11,294 nucleotides of DNA from Crocinitomicaceae bacterium (lineage in GTDB: Bacteria; Bacteroidota; Bacteroidia; Flavobacteriales_D; Crocinitomicaceae): assembly GCA_003512365.1 (NCBI GenBank), contig DORI01000209.1, forward strand, positions 14,881-26,174, given 5' to 3'. The translations under genes and the position numbers were made by a program. Below are positions 5,093 through 11,294 of the stretch, in pieces. Within the stretch, counting starts at the first letter, position 1. Each line of letters begins with the position of its first letter. The notes below the pieces were generated by a model. The model was not told the origin of the DNA, ran no database searches, and worked only from the letters and a program-made list of their open reading frames with translations.

Positions 5093-7477
5093 ATGGCAAA
5101 GCAATCTGTATTTCTTTTGACTTTACTTCTTCTATCAAATGAAGTGCTGAGTCAATTGACTACAAACACGGGTCAAGCACCAAACTCTTTAGTTCAAAAT
5201 GTATTACTTGGAACTGGAGTAACCGTTTCAAATGTACTATACAATGGAAGTCCTACAGCCATTGGATCTTTTACTGCTAACGGGACAAACCTAGGAATAA
5301 ATCAAGGAATTGTTATGACAACAGGTACCGTTTTCAACAATGGTAATGGTCCACAAGGTCCAAATAATCAACCGGGCTGCGGTATTGACAATAGTGTAGG
5401 TGGATCAGCTTTACTTTCTAATATTATTGGATCAACTCAAACTTACAATGCCTCAATATTAGAGTTTGACTTTGTTCCCTTTTCTGATACTGTTCGATTC
5501 AAATATGTTTTTGGCTCGGATGAATATCCAGAATTTGCACCTCCAAATAATTCCAGCTACAATGACGTATTCGGGTTCTTTATAAGTGGACCCGGAATAT
5601 CGGGTATTCAGAACATTGCACGCTTGCCGAACAATGGAAGCGTTGTTAGTATTAACAATGTAAATGCCATCACTAATTCTCAATTTTTTAATTTCAATGG
5701 AGATGGAAATAGTGCCCCCTACAATTCAAGTCCATTTTACATTCAATACGATGGCTTTACCGACGTATTAGAAGCCATTTCAAGTGTACAATGTGGTCAG
5801 ACATATCATTTGATTATTGCGGTTGCAGATGTAGGTGATGGGCAATGGGATTCAGGTATTTTTTTAGAGGCCAATAGTCTAACTTCTATTACGCCTATTT
5901 CAATTACCCATCAAATCAGTAATCAATTATTTACGAATCCAAATTGGATGGCAGAAGGATGTGTTTTTGCAACAGTTGAATTAACAAGAAATTCAAATTT
6001 CAATACTTCTTTGACAATTCCAATTGTTGTTTCAGGAAGTGCAACTTCTGGGATTGACTATACAGGAGTGCCTAGCTCAGTAACTTTTTCTCCCGGACAA
6101 TCAAATTTGAGTTTTACAGTGAACTCGTTGGCTGATTTAATAAATGAGGGATTAGAGAATTTACAGATAACCTTTCAATTACAAGATCCATGTGGAAATC
6201 TCACACCACAAACTGTAGAACTCTTTATTAATGATGTACAGCCGTTGTCAGTTAATCTAAATAATCCGACAATAGAATGTCCCGGCGATGAAATTCAGAT
6301 AACTGCTTCTATTTCGGGAGGTTTACCGCCTTATTCCTATTTGTGGTCGGATGGATCAATTGGGACAGGTATAACGGTATCTCCTAATACAACAGAAATC
6401 TATTGGGTTGCGGTAAATGAATCCTGTACAAATTCTTCAACTACTGATAGTGTTCTGATTAGTGTGCCTATTTTCAACCCTATTACAATAGAACTTGGGG
6501 ATGATATTAATGTTATTTGTCCGTATTTAGAGGATACACTTTATGCCTCAATTTCTGGTGGTTCAGGATCTTTTTCCATCCAATGGAAAAAAGACAATTC
6601 AATAATTCTTGGAGCTAACACTGCTGAATTACCTATTAAACCCGCTTTCTCCTCCACATATATTGCAATTGCAACAGACAATTGTGGTAATAGTATATCT
6701 GATACCATAAGCTATAATATAATGAGTCCACCTTTAATTGTTAATACTTCTCCAAATATAGAAATTTGCCCTGGCGATAGTGTATATATCAGTGCACAGG
6801 TTTCGGGGGGATATGGAAGCATTTCTTATCATTGGTTGGATTTAGAAGTGTTTACATCTGGGGTTTGGGTCAAACCTGAATTTTCAACTGCCTATTACGT
6901 GGAAGTTAGTGATGAATGTCAAACATTTTCTGTAATTTCCTCTGTTCAAGTAACAATAGTTAAACCATCAGCTGATTTTGAAGTATCAACAGAGGAACCA
7001 ATGCTCAACCTACCTACTTGCTTTCAAAATTTATCGAATAACGCGATTTCCTATTCATGGGACTTCGGCGATGGAAACACTTCATCGCTCATTCATCCGA
7101 ATCATGTATATTCAAGTTCTGGGAATTATTTAGTAACATTAATAGCTACGGATGAAAAAGGTTGCATAGACAGTATAAAAAAACCAATTAAAATTTTTGA
7201 AGAGTTTTATTTTTATTTACCGAACTCTTTCTCGCCAAACAATGATAACATTAATGATGTTTTTTATGGAAATTTTATTGGGATGAAATCCATAGAAATA
7301 AGTATTTTCAATAGATGGGGAGAATTAATTTACAGCTCAGAGAATCTTGACTTTTCTTGGGACGGTACTTTCAAAGATAAACAAGTACCCATTGGAACCT
7401 ATACATGGATGTTAAAATACAAACGAAATGGATTTCGAAATAATCTTATTGTTGGTCATGTAAATTTGATTCGCTAA
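5093..7477 (+). CDS. T9SS cargo with choice-of-anchor L, Ig-like, PKD and type B sorting domains
   Basis: The 794-residue product starts with a Sec signal peptide (MAKQSVFLLTLLLLSNEVLS, cleavage near residue 20). Domains in order: choice-of-anchor L at about 30-265, with the hallmark VFGSDEYPEF and YNDVFGFFISGPG (139-168); a Calx-beta-like unit at about 285-382 (SATSGIDYTG, ADLINEGLENLQI); three Ig/SprB-like repeats at about 386-458, 466-542 and 548-622, each with a C-P near its start and an (I/V)SGG turn; a PKD domain at 625-700 with WDFGDG at 656-661 and the HPNHVYSSSGNY turn; and a C-terminal type B T9SS sorting domain at 706-794 (LPNSFSPNNDNINDVF, FNRWGELIY, WDGTF, GTYTW). The protein should cross the outer membrane by T9SS and be attached or released; adhesion is plausible, not shown. 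The ATG at 5093 is preferred to an adjacent TTG at 5090. It lies 49 bases after the YceI fusion gene and could share its transcript. Its stop overlaps the convergent lipoprotein gene by 4 bases. Confidence 0.93.
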   Translation: MAKQSVFLLTLLLLSNEVLSQLTTNTGQAPNSLVQNVLLGTGVTVSNVLYNGSPTAIGSFTANGTNLGINQGIVMTTGTVFNNGNGPQGPNNQPGCGIDNSVGGSALLSNIIGSTQTYNASILEFDFVPFSDTVRFKYVFGSDEYPEFAPPNNSSYNDVFGFFISGPGISGIQNIARLPNNGSVVSINNVNAITNSQFFNFNGDGNSAPYNSSPFYIQYDGFTDVLEAISSVQCGQTYHLIIAVADVGDGQWDSGIFLEANSLTSITPISITHQISNQLFTNPNWMAEGCVFATVELTRNSNFNTSLTIPIVVSGSATSGIDYTGVPSSVTFSPGQSNLSFTVNSLADLINEGLENLQITFQLQDPCGNLTPQTVELFINDVQPLSVNLNNPTIECPGDEIQITASISGGLPPYSYLWSDGSIGTGITVSPNTTEIYWVAVNESCTNSSTTDSVLISVPIFNPITIELGDDINVICPYLEDTLYASISGGSGSFSIQWKKDNSIILGANTAELPIKPAFSSTYIAIATDNCGNSISDTISYNIMSPPLIVNTSPNIEICPGDSVYISAQVSGGYGSISYHWLDLEVFTSGVWVKPEFSTAYYVEVSDECQTFSVISSVQVTIVKPSADFEVSTEEPMLNLPTCFQNLSNNAISYSWDFGDGNTSSLIHPNHVYSSSGNYLVTLIATDEKGCIDSIKKPIKIFEEFYFYLPNSFSPNNDNINDVFYGNFIGMKSIEISIFNRWGELIYSSENLDFSWDGTFKDKQVPIGTYTWMLKYKRNGFRNNLIVGHVNLIR

Positions 7478-8442
7478 TCATTCGAAATGATTTCAAACAA
7501 TTCATTAAGATTTGGTGAAATTATTACCTCAATCCTTCTGTTCTTGGCTTTATCATTTGCATCTACTGGGTAATACTCTCCTCTTCCAGCGGCCATTATT
7601 TGTGTGGGGTTCATGGTGGAATTAGCCAAAAGAATATCGACAACTGATGTTGCCCTCAGGACAGATAATTCCCAGTTGTTTTTTGGAGATGTTGCTGCGG
7701 ACATTTTGTCGGTATCTGTGTGACCCTCAACTACAATCTCAAGTTCCTTCTCATTTTCAAGCACTTTTCCGAGTTCTACCAATGCTTTTTTACCTTCTGG
7801 TTCTACAATTGTACTTCCTGACTTGAATAATAATTTTGCCTCAAGACTTACGTAAATTCTACCATTTTTTTGAACAACTGTTAACCCTTGGTTTTCAAAA
7901 CCGCGCAATGCATTCGCAACCTTTGCTTTCAATAATTGGACAGCTTGGTCTTTTTTACGTATTGCTTCTTCAAGTTCGTTTACACGTCTTTCTCGTTCTT
8001 CTAATAATTTTTGTTTGGCCTTTAGTTCATTATCAAGTTTCAACAAAGCGTCCTCTTTCGCTTGAAGTTCCTTATTCTTTGCTTCCAAATCAGCTTGTAA
8101 TGCTGCCGTTTCTTTTGCACTTAAATTTTTTAATTTATCAAATGACTTTTCTAAAGATTCGTGTTCTAATTGAAGTTTGGTGAAATCTCTATTCAGGATT
8201 CTCCATTTATTTCCAAGAACACTTGTGTCTTGTTTAATTTTAGAAAGGTCTTTCGATGCAATATCGTATTTCGTTTTCAAGTCCTTAGCCTCCGCTTCGA
8301 ATTGATTGCTTGAACTTTTAAATTTTTCAAGTTCCTCTGAGCATGCCTGTTCTTTCTTTAATAAGTCTTTGTATTTTTTCGCCGGTACACATGAGTAAAG
8401 TACAGCAGTTGAGAGTACTATAAATGAAATGAGTTTAAACAT
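7474..8442 (-). CDS. OmpA-family peptidoglycan-binding lipoprotein with coiled coil
   Basis: From ATG 8442 the product has 322 residues. The first 18 are a lipoprotein signal peptide ending in LYSC, so Cys18 should be lipidated and anchor the protein in the outer membrane. Residues about 21-180 are a charged, heptad-like coiled coil rich in Lys, Glu and Leu. Residues about 187-308 are an OmpA/MotB C-terminal domain: LLFKSGSTIVEPEG (204-217), EGHTD (239-243), NWELSVLRATSV (256-267), GRGEYYPV (286-293) and NRRIEVIISP (301-310). By family knowledge D243 and R263 would bind the diaminopimelate of peptidoglycan. The coiled coil probably spans the periplasm, giving an outer-membrane-to-wall tether. 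An in-frame ATG at 8493 would put 17 polar residues before the signal peptide and break it, so I reject that start. It has its own upstream region after the terminator at 8525-8556. Confidence 0.92.
   Translation of the reverse strand: MFKLISFIVLSTAVLYSCVPAKKYKDLLKKEQACSEELEKFKSSSNQFEAEAKDLKTKYDIASKDLSKIKQDTSVLGNKWRILNRDFTKLQLEHESLEKSFDKLKNLSAKETAALQADLEAKNKELQAKEDALLKLDNELKAKQKLLEERERRVNELEEAIRKKDQAVQLLKAKVANALRGFENQGLTVVQKNGRIYVSLEAKLLFKSGSTIVEPEGKKALVELGKVLENEKELEIVVEGHTDTDKMSAATSPKNNWELSVLRATSVVDILLANSTMNPTQIMAAGRGEYYPVDANDKAKNRRIEVIISPNLNELFEIISND
7476..7492. repeat. Inverted repeat at the convergent stop codons
   Basis: AATCATT (7476-7482) and AATGATT (7486-7492) form a perfect 7-bp AT-rich inverted repeat around CGA. 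It begins inside the overlapping stop codons of the plus-strand T9SS cargo gene and the minus-strand lipoprotein gene. The tail on each side (TTTC on plus, AGCG on minus) is not a proper T-run, so at most it is a weak bidirectional pause or 3'-end stabiliser. Confidence 0.3.
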
Positions 8443-8456
8443 AATCTTCGTTTTAT

Positions 8457-8464
8457 CAAAAATC
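8457..8464 (-). promoter_or_regulatory. Possible -7 box for the OmpA lipoprotein gene
   Basis: On the minus strand this reads GATTTTTG, one base from TAnnTTTG, ending 15 bases before the ATG at 8442. That is the same spacing as the kinase -7 box to its ATG. No well-placed -33 TTG is seen. If real, it confirms that the upstream in-frame ATG at 8493 is not used. Confidence 0.25.
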
Positions 8465-8524
8465 GTGAAGATATCACTTTGATTTTTGCTCAACTCTTTA
8501 ACTTTTTAACATTAAAAATTTCAT

Positions 8525-8556
8525 AAAAAGAAAATGAAGCACATGGCCTCATTTTC
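8525..8556 (-). terminator. Intrinsic terminator after the DUF5723/TSP3/OmpA gene
   Basis: On the minus strand GAAAATGAGGC (8556-8546) pairs with GCTTCATTTTC (8540-8530) over 11 bp, including one G-U pair in RNA, around the 5-base loop CATGT. TTTTT then follows at once (8529-8525). It lies 21 bases beyond the stop codon ending at 8578. This is a textbook Rho-independent terminator and separates the large OmpA gene from the lipoprotein gene downstream, so the two are probably separate transcripts. Confidence 0.8.
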
Positions 8557-8577
8557 AGCTACACTCTTCTTGGTATA

Positions 8578-11241
8578 TTAATCAAATACAATTTTCATTT
8601 CAACCCTTCTGTTTTTCTGTCTACCTTCTGGAGTATCATTATTTGCAATTGGTTTAGTTTCTCCAAAATAAAGAACAATCATTCTCACATCTTCAACTCC
8701 ATTTAAAACAAGATAGTTTCTTAAAGCTTCCGCACGTTTCTTAGATAAAACCAAGTTTCCATTGTCATCTCCAACATTATCTGTATGACCAGAAATTTGA
8801 AGTTTCCAAGTTGGTTTCTTTTTCAAGACTTCAGCCAACTCATCCAAAGACGGTTTTGAAGGATCCTTAATAATATCTTTGGCTGTCTCGAACTCTAAAT
8901 TATCAAATGCCGTTTTTAATACTTCAATAATTTCTTTTTCGATAACAGGACATCCTTTATTTGATTTCGGACCTGGTGTATTAACACAATCATCGTCTTT
9001 ATCTAATAATCCGTCACCATCAGAATCTTTATACGGACAACCTTTGTTTTCCTTAGGACCAGGATTTGTTGGACATTCGTCATTTTTATCCAAAAGCCCA
9101 TCTCCGTCTGTATCAGGCCATGGACAACCTTTGTTTTCCTTAGGACCTGGAACTTCTGGACATTCATCCACAAAATCAAATAACCCATCTTTGTCTTTAT
9201 CTGGACATCCTTGGAACTCTACAGAACCAGCATCTTTAGGGCATGCATCTTTGATGTCAATGATTCCATCATTATCGGTATCCGGGCAACCTTTATATTT
9301 CTCAGGTCCAGGATTATCAGGACAATCATCATCGATATCACGAATACCATCCCCATCTTTATCCGGACAACCATTAAATTGTGTTAGGCCAGCAATCTCA
9401 GGACAATCATCTTTTTTATCAATAATTTTATCTCCGTCCTTATCCGGACATCCGTTAAACTCATTTAAACCAGGGTCATCTGGGCAATCGTCTTTTTTAT
9501 CAATAATTTTATCCCCATCCCTGTCTGGGCAGCCTTTAAATTCTAATGGACCTGGAATATCTTTACATTCATCTTCTGTATCCTTTATTCCATCCCCATC
9601 AGTATCTGGGCAACCTTTGAAAGCCCAAACACCAGGTTCAGTAATACAGTCGTCGTTTCTATCCGAAACTTGATCTCCGTCAATATCTCTGATAGCATCG
9701 TAAAGCACCGGTACTCTAACTCCCGTGTAAAACTCCAACCCTCTTACTTGTCCGCGTGCGAACAAAGTTCTAAAATCTGTCATCCCTAGAGTTAGAGGGC
9801 CCAAACGAGTTGCAATACCAGCCTTGAAACCTGAATATTCATTCATAGAAATTGGCACATGAATTCCAAACCATGAATAATCGAAGCTTGGTGTGATGCT
9901 AAACTGATTCGCCATTTTAACTTTTGCTTGTCTTTTTGGTGAAATTAGATTTAACATCCCTGTGGCATTTACATAAAAATACTTCCAAATATGATAATCA
10001 ACTTGAATACTTAAAGCAGAGGGGGTTTGTACCCAAAATGTTGAAGTAGTGTCTTTCGCACCAGCCACCCATTCCGTAGGATCGAGAGATTGGGTTATCA
10101 AGGAATCAATTATTTTATCAAATTCAACGAGTCCTCCTGTTGCAGATTGAAACTGATTTAAATCAAATTTACGATTAACATCTACCGAAAAATCTCGACT
10201 TAAACCACCTTTTGTAAAGCGCAATGCCCCTAAATCTAAAAGTGAAGCACCAATGCGTAAATCATATTTGTTTTTGTTTTTCATCCACAAATTCGATTTT
10301 CCATCCATATCAAATTTGTATTTTTTGTATTTCGGTCGCCATTCGTATACAACACCTAAATCTACACCATAACCTGATTTACTTGATGGTCTTGGCAAAC
10401 CGAAACCATTTGTTTCAATATTGCCAGCCACTAACTTATCGAAATTATTAGAATATCCGTAGGCAAAATCACCTTGTAGAAAAAAGGAAGTATCTTCATC
10501 TACTAATCCGTACTTAAAATTATCTGTATAAACATAAGCCGCAGAATAGCCTTGCATGTATTTTAAATCCGCTCCTACTTTCAAAAAATGTTCATTACGA
10601 TCTTGCAAAACATGCCCCAAATTTATTCCATATTCCGTCCAAGTCATATGATTTAAATTTAGAAGTTCTTCAGGTAATGTTCTACCCCATAAATCACTGG
10701 TATCCAATCCTGATTCTGCTAAAACCGCAAGTTTAGGATCTATATTGTCAATATTTGTCATTGAGCGCAGTTTGGCGTTAAAGCCTACTGAAAATTTTGG
10801 CGTAATATGAAAGGCAAAATTCAACAAATCTAATTGATAATTCATGTAAATTCCTCTAGGGCTTTTAGTTAATGTATCGTATAAATGTTTTATTATCCCT
10901 TCACTAAAAGGCTCTAAATTAAATTGTTCAAAAGGTTGAGCTCCCCAACCTTCAAATATGGTGTCTTTGAATGAATTTATCCACCAATAACTTTCACCAA
11001 ATCTGTTTTGTTGAGCATCTCGCATGTATTTTGCATCGAAATAGCCAAAATTTTGGTAAAGATTGAAATTCGTACTAAACAGATTCAAATCAAAGCTAAA
11101 CCTTCCGTCAACAAAGCTTGCAGGATTAATGTCATTACCCATTACACCGGCATAATTACTCGTGTTGACACCTAAATAATTTTGACTTTTAACATTTGAT
11201 ACAAAAAGAATGAGCAGTGAGCTTAAAATCAAATTTTTCAT
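8578..11241 (-). CDS. DUF5723 outer-membrane protein with TSP3 repeats and OmpA domain
   Basis: The 887-residue product has a signal peptide (MKNLILSSLLILFVSNVKS, cleavage near 19/20). Residues about 20-515 look like a DUF5723-type outer-membrane beta-barrel, with the N-terminal motif NYAGVMGNDINPASFVDGR at 29-47 and many alternating aromatic strands. Residues 519-765 are nine thrombospondin type-3 units. Residues about 773-887 are an OmpA peptidoglycan-binding domain: LEFETAK (782-788), SGHTD (817-821), LSKKRAEALRNYL (832-844), NRRVEMKI (877-884), with D821 and R836 as the expected diaminopimelate ligands. The inferred layout is a barrel in the outer membrane, a calcium-stiffened periplasmic rod and a wall-binding end. 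No pathway can be assigned from sequence. The start is supported by the signal peptide; 53 bases of upstream DNA lie in the window. A strong terminator follows the stop. Confidence 0.92.
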   Translation of the reverse strand: MKNLILSSLLILFVSNVKSQNYLGVNTSNYAGVMGNDINPASFVDGRFSFDLNLFSTNFNLYQNFGYFDAKYMRDAQQNRFGESYWWINSFKDTIFEGWGAQPFEQFNLEPFSEGIIKHLYDTLTKSPRGIYMNYQLDLLNFAFHITPKFSVGFNAKLRSMTNIDNIDPKLAVLAESGLDTSDLWGRTLPEELLNLNHMTWTEYGINLGHVLQDRNEHFLKVGADLKYMQGYSAAYVYTDNFKYGLVDEDTSFFLQGDFAYGYSNNFDKLVAGNIETNGFGLPRPSSKSGYGVDLGVVYEWRPKYKKYKFDMDGKSNLWMKNKNKYDLRIGASLLDLGALRFTKGGLSRDFSVDVNRKFDLNQFQSATGGLVEFDKIIDSLITQSLDPTEWVAGAKDTTSTFWVQTPSALSIQVDYHIWKYFYVNATGMLNLISPKRQAKVKMANQFSITPSFDYSWFGIHVPISMNEYSGFKAGIATRLGPLTLGMTDFRTLFARGQVRGLEFYTGVRVPVLYDAIRDIDGDQVSDRNDDCITEPGVWAFKGCPDTDGDGIKDTEDECKDIPGPLEFKGCPDRDGDKIIDKKDDCPDDPGLNEFNGCPDKDGDKIIDKKDDCPEIAGLTQFNGCPDKDGDGIRDIDDDCPDNPGPEKYKGCPDTDNDGIIDIKDACPKDAGSVEFQGCPDKDKDGLFDFVDECPEVPGPKENKGCPWPDTDGDGLLDKNDECPTNPGPKENKGCPYKDSDGDGLLDKDDDCVNTPGPKSNKGCPVIEKEIIEVLKTAFDNLEFETAKDIIKDPSKPSLDELAEVLKKKPTWKLQISGHTDNVGDDNGNLVLSKKRAEALRNYLVLNGVEDVRMIVLYFGETKPIANNDTPEGRQKNRRVEMKIVFD
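8947..9687 (-). repeat. Nine-unit thrombospondin type-3 repeat array inside the OmpA-like gene
   Basis: Residues 519-765 repeat the pattern D-x-D-x-D-G-(I/L)-x-D-x-x-D-x-C-P-x-x-x-G-x-x-x-x-x-G-C-P. The first six units are 27 residues long and the later ones carry a two-residue linker (WP, YK), making 29. The Asp ladder is the Ca2+-binding part and each unit has two Cys, expected to form disulfides. At DNA level 9035-9060 and 9122-9147 are identical over 26 bases, 87 bases apart, and 9410-9432 and 9491-9513 are identical over 23 bases, 81 bases apart. Confidence 0.92.
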
Positions 11242-11270
11242 TGTAACTATCGATTATATTGTATTAAATA

Positions 11271-11278
11271 AAAACCTA
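11271..11278 (-). promoter_or_regulatory. Possible -7 box for the DUF5723/TSP3/OmpA gene
   Basis: The minus strand reads TAGGTTTT, seven of eight matches to TAnnTTTG, 30 bases before the ATG at 11241. Only 16 bases of DNA remain upstream in the window, so the -33 region cannot be examined. Confidence 0.22.
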
Positions 11279-11294
11279 AAAACGTGGTTATGGA

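Noticed and set aside
5459..5683. Minus-strand open frame inside the T9SS cargo gene
   Set aside because: It lies within the well-supported choice-of-anchor L coding region and shows no domain or signal of its own.
8443..8493. N-terminal extension of the OmpA lipoprotein from ATG 8493
   Set aside because: The 17 extra residues are polar and would disrupt the lipoprotein signal peptide that begins at ATG 8442.
8879..9673. Long open frame on the plus strand, opposite the TSP3 array, rich in Ser, Gly and Pro
   Set aside because: Its periodic sequence is the antisense of the Asp/Gly/Cys-Pro repeats. The minus frame has clear domains on both sides, so this is a shadow.

Overview
The window looks like a chromosomal stretch from an AT-rich member of the Bacteroidota, most likely Flavobacteriales and possibly a Crocinitomicaceae/Fluviicola-like lineage. 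The phylum call rests on several signs: a type IX secretion (T9SS) type B sorting domain, a choice-of-anchor L surface protein, a DUF5723 plus thrombospondin-3 plus OmpA outer-membrane protein, a multi-repeat DUF349 protein, the lack of clear Shine-Dalgarno sequences, and a TAnnTTTG-type -7 box. The finer lineage is inference from gene content only.

Layout. (1) 1-2632, minus strand: a PfkB-family sugar/nucleoside kinase gene followed after 2 bases by a five-repeat DUF349 coiled-coil gene, whose last few codons run off the left edge. (2) 2633-2915: a divergent intergenic region with a 13-bp-arm GC-cored hairpin, an inverted repeat abutting the kinase -7 box, and a small palindrome upstream of the plus-strand genes. 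It is the best place in the window for an undescribed RNA or regulatory element. (3) 2916-7477, plus strand: a secreted YceI-like lipocalin-fold protein; 10 bases later a fusion of about 12 membrane helices to a second YceI domain; then a 794-residue T9SS cargo (choice-of-anchor L, Calx-beta-like, three Ig-like repeats, PKD, type B sorting domain). (4) 7474-11241, minus strand: a coiled-coil OmpA-family lipoprotein, and upstream of it an 887-residue DUF5723/TSP3/OmpA protein. A strong intrinsic terminator separates them. The lipoprotein and the T9SS cargo converge and overlap by 4 bases at their stop codons.

Functionally, most of the window serves the cell envelope. Two OmpA-type proteins would tie the outer membrane to peptidoglycan, one T9SS cargo would be displayed on or released from the surface, and two paralogous YceI domains (one soluble, one membrane-tethered) probably handle an amphiphilic or isoprenoid-type ligand in the periplasm. 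I see no mobile element, CRISPR array, tRNA or rRNA. The most unusual item is the polytopic-membrane/YceI fusion next to a free YceI paralog. The rest is typical flavobacterial envelope content.
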